NCBI GenBank assembly: GCA_034676185.1
Contig: JAUCCN010000008.1
Span: forward strand, 1 to 55,539
From: UBA7396 sp034676185
GTDB lineage: Bacteria; Patescibacteriota; Gracilibacteria; BD1-5; UBA6164
DNA length: 55,539 nucleotides
Direction of reading: 5' to 3'
Within the stretch, counting starts at the first letter, position 1; every line of letters begins with the position of its first letter. Position numbers and translations under genes: made by a program. Of this stretch, positions 22,118 through 32,864 are shown in pieces. Below the pieces are notes generated by a model. That model did not search any database. It was given only the letters and a program-made list of their open reading frames with translations, and was not told the origin of the DNA.

Positions 22118-22237
22118 ATGAAAGAAAAAAATACAAGACCTGTTTCTCAAAAAAAACTGCAATCACGATTTGAACTTGTAAGAATTGCAAGAGAAGCGAA
22201 AAAAGAAAGATTTATAAAACTTTCTTGAAATATGTAA
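22118..22237 (+). CDS. 39-aa peptide resembling the core of RNA polymerase omega
   Basis: The ORF starts at ATG 22118 and has one TGA glycine. Its centre, LQSRFELVRIAREAKKERF, matches the most conserved helix of the omega subunit, where E. coli has NRFDLVLVAARRARQM. Omega helps fold and dock the beta-prime subunit. At 39 residues it is about half the usual length and would lack the C-terminal region. It has a consensus promoter and a strong terminator of its own, which supports expression. A small unrelated basic peptide is the alternative. Confidence 0.5.
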
Positions 22238-22267
22238 AAGAGCTTGAAAAAGAAGCTCTTTTTTTTA
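22237..22267 (+). terminator. terminator of the omega-like gene
   Basis: AAAGAGCTT and AAGCTCTTT flank an eight-base loop, followed by a T run. It starts at the stop codon. Confidence 0.85.
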
Positions 22268-22292
22268 TAATCAACAAAATAACTAAGAAATT

Positions 22293-23348
22293 ATGCAATT
22301 AAAAGATTTTCATTATGAACTTCCAGAAAAACTTATAGCTCAAACTCCAATTGAACCAAGGGATCATTCAAAACTTCTTATTTTAGATAAAACTTCTGGA
22401 AACATACGAGATAAACATTTTTATGATATTCTAGACCAACTTACTGAAAATGATGTGCTGGTACTCAACGAAACTCGTACTATTCACGCCAGACTTTTTT
22501 GAGAAATTGATATTTTTCCAAAATGAAAAAAAGAAGTAAAACCAGTAGAAATTTTACTCCATAAACAAATCTCTCTTGATACTTGGGAATGTCTTTGATA
22601 TCCTGGTAAAAATCTAAAAATTGGGAGAACTATAAGATTTTATGATGAAAATAAAAATCTTATTTTAAATGCTTTTATAGAAAAAGTATCTGATATGTGA
22701 AGATTTATAAAATTTGATATATCTGGTTTTGATTTTCTAAAAGTTATTGAAAAAATATGAGAAATGCCTCTTCCTCATTATATTACCCATTCTTTAGAAA
22801 ACACAGAAAGATACCAAACCATTTATGGAAAAACTCACGGAAGCGCCGCAACTCCAACAGCATGACTTCATTTCACAAATGAACTTTTAACAAATCTTGA
22901 AAAAAAATGAGTTCGTATTGAAAAAATCCTTCTTCATGTATGAGTTTGAACTTTCAAACCAGTTGAAGTTGAAAATATCACAGAACATTATATGCACTCT
23001 GAATACATTGAAATAAAACAAGATGTTGCACAAAGACTTAATGAATATAAAAAATCTTGAAAAGAAATTATTGCTGTTTGAACTACTTCCATAAGAACTC
23101 TTGAAAGTTTTACAGATGAAAATTGAATTTTATGATATGGATGAAAAGAAACCTCTATTTTTATCTACCCTGGATACAAATGGAGATTTGTCGATAGTTT
23201 AATTACCAATTTTCATCTTCCGTGCTCAACTCTTCTCATGCTTGTGAGTAGTTTAGCATGAACTCAACACATAAAAACAGCCTATCAACATGCCATAGAA
23301 AACAAGTATAGATTTTTCTCATTTTGAGATGCAATGTGGATAAAATAA
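22293..23348 (+). CDS. queA: S-adenosylmethionine:tRNA ribosyltransferase-isomerase
   Basis: The 351-residue enzyme transfers and isomerises ribose from SAM onto 7-aminomethyl-7-deazaguanine in tRNA, forming epoxyqueuosine. It begins with FHYELPEKLIAQTPIEPRDHSKLL, the family N-terminus. It contains VLVLNETRTIHARLFG, YQTIYGKTHGSAATPTAGLHF and a C-terminal TNFHLPCSTLLMLVSSLAG, all characteristic. Length is normal. No other queuosine genes are in the window, so the precursor base may be salvaged. It lies next to trhO, another wobble-base modification gene. Confidence 0.95.
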
Positions 23349-23351
23349 GTT

Positions 23352-23379
23352 TTTACAATTCCTAAAAATTTCATATAAT
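23352..23379 (+). promoter_or_regulatory. trhO promoter
   Basis: TTTACA (23352-23357), a 16-base spacer and TATAAT (23374-23379). It leaves a leader of about 85 bases that contains a small hairpin, AATAAC/GTTATT, near 23432-23452. Confidence 0.55.
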
Positions 23380-23470
23380 ATCTTGGCTTTATAGAAAAAA
23401 TTTTCGCAAAAAATATTATTATAAAGTTTGCAAATAACATGGCAAGTTATTTATTATTTAGATTATATTT

Positions 23471-24556
23471 ATGTTTAAAAAAGAAAAATTTACACTTTTA
23501 ACATTTTACAAATTTGTTGATGTGGAAGATGTAGAAAAAGAAGTACAAGATCATCTTGATTTTTGTACGGATATTGGAATGACTGGAAGAGTTTATATTG
23601 GTACTGAAGGAATTTCTTCAACAGTAACAGGAAATGAATGACAAATAAAAGCATATAAATTATACTTAGATGCTCATCCTCTTTTTAATAATCCTCCTGA
23701 CCTTGATGTAAAATCAACTCCAGTAGATGGACACAAATTTCCAAGAATGTCAGTAAAACATAGAGAAGAAATTGTAGCACTTGGTCAAAAATATACAAGA
23801 AAAGAAATAGAAGAAGCTGGAAATCGTATGTCAATTGAAGAATTTAAAGAAATTCTTGATAATGGAAATATTGATGATTATATCGTTTTAGATATGAGAA
23901 ACAATCACGAATACAAACTTTGACATTTTAAAAATGCAATTCCTGCAAATACACTTACATTTAAAGAATTAGAAAAAGAAATTGAAAATTATAAAAAAAC
24001 TTTTGGAGATAAAAAAATTATTTCTTATTGTACTTGAGGAATTAGATGTGAAAAATCAACGGTGATGCTTCAAAAAGCAGGACTAAAAAATACTTATCAA
24101 CTTGATGGATGAGTAGTAAAATATATCAATACCTACAACGACTGAAATTGGAAAGGAAATTTATATGTTTTTGATGACAGAGTAAGTTGTGAAGTTTGAG
24201 ATGAAAATACTCACGAAACCATCGGAGTATGTTTGTATTCTGATGCTCTCACTAATAATTGTGAAAACTGTCGTTATAGTCCTTGTAATGCAAGAATTAT
24301 TGCCAGTAAAGAGGAATATAAAAAACACTTTGGTTTTTGTAGTGAAGAATGTTATAAAAATGCTCTTACAAATGGATTGGTGAAAAATGTTGATTTTGAT
24401 AAAGTAGATTATAGAAAATTAAGAGTAAAAATGAAAAATCATCCTGAAACTACTCCAGAAGTACTTGAATTTATACAAAAACATCTCACTTCAAATATTT
24501 GAAGTATAAATTTTAGACACAAAACGTCTCAAAAAGAAGATTTTATTATTGATTAA
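23471..24556 (+). CDS. trhO: tRNA uridine(34) hydroxylase, rhodanese family
   Basis: The 361-residue protein installs 5-hydroxyuridine at the wobble position. It has the N-terminal ferredoxin-like part (RVYIGTEGISSTVTG), a rhodanese domain with YIVLDMRNNHEYKLGHFKNAI, and the active loop YCTGGIRCEK with the catalytic Cys. GGVVKYINTYNDGNWKGNLY and VFDDRVSCEVG follow, typical of the YceA/TrhO group. The C-terminal part has CENCRYSPCNARII and FCSEECYKN, a likely metal-binding four-Cys arrangement. The second G of the active loop is TGA. Confidence 0.93.
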
Positions 24557-24559
24557 GTT

Positions 24560-24595
24560 AAAAAATGACTCTCATTATAAAAGAGTCATTTTTTA
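24560..24595 (+). terminator. trhO terminator
   Basis: AAAATGACTCT and AGAGTCATTTT form an 11-bp stem with a nine-base loop and a T run. Confidence 0.85.
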
Positions 24596-24629
24596 AAATG
24601 AGCTGAATCAGAGAAGATAAGAAGAAAAT

Positions 24630-24658
24630 TTGGCAAAATAAAAATATTATGATATAAT
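24630..24658 (+). promoter_or_regulatory. promoter of the secretion-like operon
   Basis: TTGGCA (24630-24635), a 17-base spacer and TATAAT (24653-24658), 34 bases before the ATG of the ATPase gene. Confidence 0.7.
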
Positions 24659-24692
24659 AAACAAAATAAAAATTACCTTTTTTCTACTTTTT

Positions 24693-27512
24693 ATGAAAAA
24701 ACTTCCATACATTTTACTTATCTTTATCCTATTTTTACAAAGAGTATCAGCGAGTCTCTTGGACGCAAGTAAAAAAATTTCTTGAAATACCCCTCCAGCA
24801 GAAAAACCTATTTCTAATGATAATTATTGATTTTTCGATATGGCTTCTGATTTTTTCTTTTATATCATTTTGATGATTATTGTATTTGCTGTTTGAGTTA
24901 TATTTATAAAAACGCTAAGACTTCTGTTTGAACTTGTTTGGAGTAAGAAACTAGTGTATATGAAAGTAACTCTTCCAAAAGCAGATTCAAAACTTGATAA
25001 AGAAAAGGAAACAAAAAAAGATTTCAAAGAAAAAATAGGGATGATGAGTATGTATTATAAAGCTATTCATAAACTCTCTGATGCAGGACTGAAAGATTCT
25101 ATTACGGATTTCTTTTTTGACCACTCAAAGGTTTCTTTAGAGTTGGCATATGAAAATGGAGAGCTTAGTTTTTATATTGTGACCTATGAATGATATGTAA
25201 ATGTGGTTTCACAACATATTACTTCTATTTATAATGATGCAGAAGTAAGAATTATTGATAAAGATAAAGAATATATTGATATTAAACCTATGGGATATAC
25301 TCTGAGAGCCTCTTCTCTTGGAAAAGAAAATGATGATGTTTTTCCTATTCGTTCTTTTAAATATTTGGAAGATGATCCTTTAAACAACTTTACGAATGTA
25401 TTTTCTTCTCTTGATAAAGAAGATAAAGCGGTGTATCAAATTATTATAAAACCAATTTGATCAAAATGGAATAGAAAAGCAAAACATGCTGCTTGACAAG
25501 TAGCAAAATGACAATATAAAAAGAAAAGTCATATACCATTTCTTGATTTTTTTTGGAATCCGTTAGTTGCTCTCGTTCAATGAACTGATAATATGGTAAA
25601 AGATTCAAATGCACCAGGAGCAAGCTCTTGAGATAGCTATAAAATATTTAATCAAGCAGAAACAGAAGCACATAAAATTATGTGAGAGTCAGCAGGGCAA
25701 CCAGGATTTAGAACCTCTATTAGAGTACTTGTTTCGTCAAAAATTCCCAAAAAAGCAGAAGATGGAGCTCACGCAGTAATTGCGGCTTCTTCAATATTTA
25801 CCGATGAATATAACAATGCCTTAGATAATCCACAACTTTACGAAGATTTTCTCTATTTTATATTTACACCAATTAGATATTTTGCATTTAATAATAAACT
25901 TATTTGATTTTTTCAAAATGTTTCTATTTTTTCATCTGATGAACTTTCAACACTCTATCATTATCCTGATATAAATTATAATAAATCACCTATTATAAAT
26001 TGGTTAGATTATAAAAAACTTGCTCCTCCTCACAATCTTAAATTTCCAAGTGATCCATGTATTTTAGAAGAAAAAGTAAAAATTGGTACGAAAGAAATTA
26101 TTGATGAAGCAACTGGAGAAACAAAAATCGTAGATGATTTTGAAGTAAAAAAAGTTCATAGATATCTTGGAGGTTTCCCTATCTTTAAAGATGGAGTTTT
26201 AATGTGATTTAATGAATATAGAAATAAAAAGACCCCTATTTACTTTGATAAAAAAGATAGAGGAAGACATCATTATATTATCTGAAAATCTTGAGGTTGA
26301 AAATCGGTATTTATTTGATATCTCGCTCGTCAAGATATGCGGAATGGAGATGGACTTTGTGTTATAGACCCACACTGAGATTTAGTAGAGGATGTACTTG
26401 CTTTTACACCAAAAGAAAGAGCAAGAGATACAGTGGTATTTGACCCAGCAGATGATGAATATCCAATGGGACTGAATATGCTGGAAGTTATTTCAACTGA
26501 TCCAGATATAAGAAAAAGAGAGATGGATAGGGCTGCAATGGATGCTACAGAAATATTCATAAAAATATTTGGAGATGAAATATTTGGTCCTCGTATTCAA
26601 CATTATTTTAGAAATGGATGTTTGACACTTATGGAAGATGTTGAAGATGGAGGAACCCTCATTGATGTGCCAAGACTTTTTGTTGATGATGCATTTATGA
26701 AGTATAAAACTTCAAAAGTAAAAAATCCAGTAGTAAAATCTTTCTGGGAACACGAATATGCAAATACTTGAGACAGAGAAAAACAAGAAATGATTCCATA
26801 TTTTTCAAGCAAATTTGGACCTTTTATTACCAATACTACCATAAGAAATATTATTGGTCAACCGAAATCTGCCTTTAACATAAGAGATATTATGGACAAT
26901 AAAAAAGCACTTCTAGTAAATCTTTCAAAATGAAAAATTTGAGCTCTCAATGCACAATTACTTTGACTTATCTTTGTTTCTAAAGTAAATATGGCTGCAA
27001 TGAGTAGAGCTGATATGCCAGAACACGAAAGAAAAGATTTTTTCATGTATGTGGATGAGTTTCAAAACTTTGCTACTGAAACTTTTTGAGAAATTTTATC
27101 AGAAGCTAGAAAATATAAACTTGCTCTTATAATGGCTCACCAATTTATAGCTCAAATCGGATGAAGTGGGGCTAAAAAATGAGATAAACCAAGTATTAAG
27201 GATGCAGTATTTTGAAATGCTGGAACGATTATGTCATTTAAAGTAGGGGCAGAAGATGCGGAATATTTAGAAAAAGAATATGCACCACTTTTATCACAAC
27301 AAGATATTATTGGTATTGCAAATTTTACCACTTATGTTAAACTTAATATAAATAATGCAACGACTCGTCCATTTGATATGAAAACTCTTTGGGATAATAA
27401 TTATAAAAATGTAGAAGCAGCAAAAATTATCAAAGAGTATTCAAGAAAAAAATATGGAAGAAAGAAAAAATATGTTGATATGGAAATTGAAGCAAGACTT
27501 GGAATTACTTAA
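24693..27512 (+). CDS. TraD/VirD4-like secretion or conjugation ATPase
   Basis: The 939-residue protein starts with a signal-like segment and a membrane helix (FFYIILMIIVFAVGVIFI, ~60-80). A ~440-residue unassigned region follows. The motor domain has Walker A GKSGGGKSVF (~529), LCVIDPHGDLVEDVL, and the Walker B-like FFMYVDEFQNFAT (~785), then LIMAHQF and NAGTIMSFKVG, as in type IV coupling ATPases. Walker A glycines are TGA codons. It should be a hexameric motor moving DNA or protein, or driving pilus assembly, at the membrane. It heads an operon with three pilin-like membrane proteins. No relaxase, VirB4 or VirB6 is visible, so conjugation is not established. Confidence 0.85.
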
Positions 27513-27541
27513 TATAGTTTTAATAGTTAACCATCATAATT

Positions 27542-28480
27542 ATGAAAATTTTTTTTATAAAACTTTTGATAACTTTGAGTTTTATGTGGCTTCCTTTTTG
27601 AGTATTTGCTAGTGATAATATCAGAGTCCCAAGCGGATCTGAAAATAGTGGAAGAGCTACAAATAATGCATATTTAGATGATTTAGAGTGAAATGAATTC
27701 TTTTATGTTTGAACGACTTGAGAAAAATGAATAAAAAATTTACTTTTGAATATAGCTCGTGATTTGAGAGTAATTGTTTTTGCTTTTGTATTACTTATAG
27801 GTCTTATTTTAGTAATAAAACTTATTTTTTGAGAAAATACTGAAGAAGAACAAAAAAAATTAAAAATGTGAATACTTTGGGCAAGTATTTGAATTATGGT
27901 GATGCAGATAGCGTTTTCAGTATATAAAATACTTTTTGATAGAGAGATTTGAAGTCCTCTTGCAAGAAGTTTATCAGAGAGAGTCATTGAACCTTTCACT
28001 GAAATGTTGATGCTTTTTGCTTCATTTATCTTTATTATTATGTGAATCTATGCATTTTATAAAATAGTAACTGCAGGATGAGATGATGATAAAGTGTCAA
28101 AGTGAAAAACGATTATTTTTCAAGCAATTATTTGATTTATAGTAATAAAATTTGCTGATATTGTGGTAAAAAATACTTTCAATCCAGATTGTGGATGAGG
28201 AGGAATTTTTCAATATTATGGAACTAATATTTGTGAAAATGTAACGGAAAATGCAAAGATTATTACTACATTACTCAATTGGATAAATACATTTTTAGCA
28301 ATTATTATTGTTCTTATGATTATGTATGCTGGATTTCTTGTACTGACCTCCTCTGGGGATTCAGAAAAACATGATAAAGCAAAGAAAATACTTTTATATG
28401 TATGAATAGGGCTTTTAATCCTTTTTGCGAGCTATCTCATTTTAACTTTTTTCTTGAGACCTGGTGGGATTACTATATAG
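27542..28480 (+). CDS. membrane protein with two pilin-like TM modules, 312 aa
   Basis: A signal peptide (LITLSFMWLPFGVFAS) is followed by six or seven hydrophobic segments. Two copies of a module occur: a helix, then AGGDDDKVSKGK, then a helix at about 170-210; and SSGDSEKHDKAK between helices at about 265-300. This TM-turn-TM arrangement with a charged GDxxKxxxAK turn resembles VirB2/TrbC-type pilins. It lies 29 bases after the ATPase gene and is probably a membrane or pilus component of that system. Most glycines in the helices are TGA. Confidence 0.7.
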
Positions 28481-28530
28481 TGTAAAAAATAATTAACAGT
28501 TAATTATAAATACTTATGAAAACAATTTTT

Positions 28531-29418
28531 GTGAAACTCCTTCTTCTTTTTAGTCTTACATTTTGAGCATATACCTTCGCTTGAGCTATAAATTTTGAAG
28601 ATGCAGGAAATGCTACTAATAAAATTTCAAGTGTTTCAATTCATGAAAAATCTTGAGATATGAAAACCCAAATTACTTCTATTACTAATAGTATTTTTAA
28701 AACATTAAAAATTATTATTTGAGGACTTTTAGTAATTTACCTAGTCTATGCTTGAGTGATGATGATTCTCTCTATGTGAGATGATGAACAAAAGTTATCA
28801 GAAGCAAAAAGAAGTATTCGGTATGCTATTATTTGACTTTTATTTATTAATATTCCAACTACTCTTTATGATGCATTTTCTCAAAAAAGAACGACTGATG
28901 ATGTCACTTCAACAATATGAGATGGGGTTACTATATATCAGAGAAATATCTTTATGCAGAGTGATATATTTGGAAGTACTCTATGAAATATTTTAACATT
29001 TTTACAAATTACTATTGTTGCTTTGGCTATTTTTATGATAGTGTTTGCGGGGATAAAAATTATTATGGCAAGTGGAGATGAAGAAAAAGTTACGGAATCT
29101 AAAAATAAAATTCTTTGGTCGCTTGCTGGACTGATATTTATATGAGTTATGGAAGTTTGGAGAAATGTTATGTTTAGATGAGATTTCAAATGACAATGAC
29201 AAGATCTTTTTTCTACTTTAGCAAACTTAGCACTTTTCTTTGCAGGACCAATTGCTATATTTTTCTTAAGTTTAGCGGGGTATTATTATATCACAGCTGG
29301 AGGAGATGAGGATAAAGTGAAAAAAGCAAAAAGTATTGTATTTAATACTCTTATTGCTACTCTTATATTGATAGGAATGTATACTCTCTTACTTGATTTA
29401 AAAACTTTATCATTTTAG
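28531..29418 (+). CDS. membrane protein with three pilin-like TM modules
   Basis: The body has a signal-like N-terminus (LLLLFSLTFGAYTFAGA) and three TM-turn-TM modules whose turns are MGDDEQKLSEAK, SGDEEKVTESK and GGDEDKVKKAK. As I read it, the natural ATG at 28517 is one base out of frame with the body across the T run at 28527-28530, so I give the in-frame GTG at 28531. A missing T (frameshift or sequencing error) would restore a 300-residue protein beginning MKTIF. It follows the previous gene by about 36-50 bases. Confidence 0.65.
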
Positions 29419-29427
29419 TATTTTTAT

Positions 29428-29961
29428 ATGAAAAAAATAATTCTTTCTTTTTGTCTTTTGCTTTCATTTTTTGCTTGAGATAATGTTTTTGCAGCGAGAG
29501 ATCTAGCAACTATTGATCAGGAACTACAAAAAGTGCAAGAAGATAAGAAGCTTGCTAATGGAAGTGAACTTGATAGACTTGAGGAAAGAGAAGCGGCATT
29601 AGAATCTGAAAAACAAGCAGCTTCAAACTCTAATTCAGGTTCAACAGCTATCAAAGTAAAAATAACTGAAAAAATTCCAGGAGGAAATTGTGGAGAAAAA
29701 AATAAAGATGGATTATATGAATGTGAAATTAAACCAGGCTTTAAAAGTATTCAAGAAATTATGTGAAATATAATAAAATGGTTAACAGCTCTTGCTGCTC
29801 TTGCTTGAGTTTTATTTATCGTAGTAAATGGAATTATGCTTTCTACTGGCTCTGATTCTGGAGAGGTAAAAAAAAGAATTGTAAAAGGTATTATTTGACT
29901 GATTTTAGTTTTACTCAGCGGCCTTATACTTAATATGATTGCTCCTTGGGTATATAGGTAA
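29428..29961 (+). CDS. secreted/membrane protein with one pilin-like module, 177 aa
   Basis: A signal peptide (ILSFCLLLSFFAGDNVFA) is followed by a charged coiled-coil stretch (IDQELQKVQEDKKL and LDRLEEREAALESEKQ), two Cys in CGEKNKDGLYECE, and a C-terminal pair of helices around STGSDSGEVKKR. The last part is one copy of the module multiplied in the two preceding genes. It is the last gene of the operon, starting nine bases after the previous stop. I infer a pilin-like or scaffold subunit. Confidence 0.65.
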
Positions 29962-29975
29962 TTTTTTCTTACTTT

Positions 29976-30008
29976 AAAAAGTCTCCCCTATGAATGGGAG
30001 ACTTTTAT
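29976..30008. terminator. terminator between the secretion-like operon and mutL
   Basis: AAAGTCTCCC and GGGAGACTTT form a 10-bp stem around an eight-base loop, with T-rich flanks, between convergent genes. Confidence 0.8.
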
Positions 30009-30041
30009 TATGTATCCTTTAATAAGGAAATAGTGAGCACA

Positions 30042-31895
30042 TTATCTTTCATATTTATCTTTTAGTTCATTAAGAGAGATTTCAAAAATGACTGGTCTTC
30101 CGTGAGGACAAGTAGAACTAAATCACTCTATGGCATCATTTAAAAGCTTATTCATTTCAAAAAGATTGAGTTTATTTCAAAATTTTATAGCACTTCTACA
30201 AGCAGTATAAGCATAAATTTTATTTTTTACTTCTTCAAGTGTTTTTGAGGTGAGAGTATTTCCAAGTGAGATATCTTTTATAATACTTAACATAATATTT
30301 GCCACATTTTCTTTTTTTATAAAGTCTGGAATAGATATGATGGAAATAATTCCACTTGATAAAAATTCAATTTCAAACCCCATTTCTTCAAAAATTTCCT
30401 TTTTTTCTTCTAAAAGTATGCTTTCATCAGGAGTAAGTTTAATATTTTCTGGAAGCAGAAGTGTTTGAGAGAGAGATTTTGTCTGTTTTTTTACCAATTT
30501 TTCATAAATAATTCTTTCTGCTAAAGCATGTTGATCCAAAAGAATTATTTTATTTTCTTTTTCTACAATGATATAACTATTAAATGTTTGACCAACTATT
30601 TTTCAAAATTTAGTGTAGTGAAGATCTCAAGTATTTTCAAAACTTTTTTCTTCATCGTTTTTTATATTTGTCTTTTCATTATTTTCAAATTGGAGAATAT
30701 TTTTTGTAAAAGTCAGAGCCTCTCAAATATGAAATTGATTTGGATTTGAAGTCGTGTCTTTATAAGGTGAATAGGATTTAAATTTCGTTCCACTTCCAGT
30801 ATAGTATTTTGCTGATTGAGGAGAAAGTTTTTCTTGTGAAAGATGAGGAGTTATAGTTTCTTTTTCTGTGACTTCTATTTGAGAAAAGGAATTATTTTGC
30901 AGGAGACTTGAATTTTCTAATTTATCTCAAATAGCATGATAAACACTTCTAAAAATATTTTGTTCATTTTCAAATCTTACCTCTTGTTTTCTAGGATGAA
31001 CATTGACATCTACTAGACTCGGATCAACCTGAATATTCAGTACATATCAAGGATGATTTCCGTGAGGAATATATCTATTATAAGCATCAGATATGGCTTT
31101 AAAAATGAGAGGAGAAGTAATAGGTCTATGATTGACAAAAAGATTTTGTCTATTTTTATTTGGAAAACTTATTTTAGGGTCAGTAATATATCAAGAAACA
31201 TGGATTCAGGTAGAACTAAATTCTACATCTAAAATATGGTCAAGAAAATCATTTCCATGAATAGTATAAATTCTAGTTTTTAGGTCTTCAAAAGCATTCA
31301 TTTTGAAAATTCTTTTTCCGTCATTTATAAATTCAAATCAAACTTCTGGGTAACTGAGAGCAACAGCATAGAGATAATCAAGAATTTTTGCATATTCTGT
31401 TTTATCAGTTTTAAGATAATTGAGCCTTGCTGGAGTATTAAAAAATAAATCTTTTACTTGTATTTGAGTTCCTTCTTTTGAAGCAGTCGGAGTAATTTTT
31501 TTTCCAGATAGAGTATCATAATCAAGTCTATATGCATCAGTTTCCTCTTTTGTTTTTGTGATAAGAGAAAATTTTGAAACTGATGATATAGAAGCAAGAG
31601 CTTCTCAACGAAATCAAAAAGTCATCACATTATACAAGTCTTCTAAAGATTTTATTTTAGAAGTCGTATGTTTATCAAGAATAATTTCTAAATCTTCTTT
31701 TGCTACTCATTCACCATTATCAGTAATAGAGATAAATGTTTTTCCTCCATTTTCGATTTCTACTTTGATATGAGAACTTTTGGCATCAATGGCATTTTCT
31801 ACGAGTTCTTTTATAATTGATACGGGTCTTTCTACTACTTCTCAAGCTGAAATTTGATTGGTTAAATGTTTGTCTAATTGTATTATTTTTGCCAT
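30042..31895 (-). CDS. mutL: DNA mismatch repair protein MutL (endonuclease type)
   Basis: The 617-residue protein has the GHKL ATPase motifs: ISAGEVVERPVSIIKELVENA, ITDNGEGVA and FGFRGEALASISSV (the first G of GFRGEAL is TGA). The C-terminal half holds DQHALAERIIYE, exactly the DQHAx2Ex4E endonuclease motif, plus ACRSAIKFG and CPHGRP. It is therefore a nicking MutL, as in bacteria without MutH. No mutS is in the window. It is transcribed leftward and ends at a shared terminator. Confidence 0.95.
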
Positions 31896-31955
31896 ACTAA
31901 AATTTTTGAAATAAATTTATTTATAGTATACAAAAAAAATGAGAAAATAAAAATA

Positions 31956-32744
31956 TTATTTTTTCATTGAAATAGTTTTTGTAGTTTTGTCCCTATAAGT
32001 GAGCTCAAGACTATGAGGTAGGTGAAGAGTATCTCCAATAAATATTTTTCCACCTCCTTTATCTATTGCCTTATTTTTTGGATCTTTGAGAACTTTTGCA
32101 ATAGTATTTGCAATATCTCTGTTTTTAGTTTTTTGGTCTGGGAAATTATAAGATTTTTCAATAATTTTCCATAAATTTTCTCATTTTTGTATGGTATGTT
32201 CTTTATCCTCAAGAGGAGTTATTATCTCGGAAGGAATGCTTTCTCATATAACTTCAGGTGTTGTTGTACTATTATCAATTTGAGGCTTATCACAATCTTC
32301 TTCTTTCGGAATGGAATAATCAATATCTTGTTGTCTGGATTCTCTAGGAGCAATGATGAATTTATAAAACCAATTATATCCATCAAATTCTGAATTTTTA
32401 ATCACTCAAAGTTTGACTAAATTAGTCCCATATATTTCGAGATTATTCAGGTTATATACTCATAGATAAGAAGAATTTCCTTGTTCTCTTTTTATAAATA
32501 CTCATATTCCTCAATTTAAGTCTTGAAAAGTCATTTTTCATAAATTTATTTTTGAGTATTTTTCTAACATTGTTTTTAATCTTTCAAATTGATTATTATC
32601 TGTAATTTCTATCCCTTTTTCTAGTGCACTTTCAAGAGAGGCTGGGAGGGCTTCTTTTTGTTTACTACAAGCTTCTTGTACTATTTTTTCAGCAGGAGTA
32701 GTGATTTTTGTTTCAAAATCTTCTCAAGAAGAATCTATTCACAT
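31956..32744 (-). CDS. LysM-domain protein, 262 aa
   Basis: The C-terminal ~70 residues contain EHTIQKGENLWKIIEKSYNF, a central asparagine-rich helix region, and KIFIGDTLHLP, the start and end signatures of a LysM peptidoglycan-binding fold, though with a longer middle than usual. The N-terminal two thirds are unassigned and partly low-complexity; no signal peptide is obvious. The start ATG is followed directly by TGA (Gly). It lies between mutL and the GC-rich gene on the same strand. A wall-associated role is inferred from LysM and from the GH73 hydrolase nearby. Confidence 0.7.
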
Positions 32745-32774
32745 ATTTAAAATTTTAAAGTTAAAATATGTTTT

Positions 32775-32803
32775 ATTCTAACATATTTCTAAAAAAAATG
32801 CAA
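32775..32803 (-). promoter_or_regulatory. promoter of the LysM gene
   Basis: On the minus strand TTGCAT (32798-32803), a 17-base spacer and TAGAAT (32775-32780), about 31 bases before the start. Confidence 0.55.
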
Positions 32804-32834
32804 AAAATAACCCACAGTTTTAAAATACTGTGGG
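32800..32834 (-). terminator. terminator of the GC-rich gene
   Basis: CCCACAG and CTGTGGG arms around an AT loop, followed on the minus strand by TTATTTTTT. It lies about 30 bases past the stop codon at 32865. Confidence 0.8.
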
Positions 32835-32864
32835 AAAGAACTTTCGTTTTCATGCAAGCCGTAC

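Noticed and set aside
24189..24383. Second frame inside trhO
   Set aside because: The frame with rhodanese and Cys motifs continues through this part; the other frame has no support.
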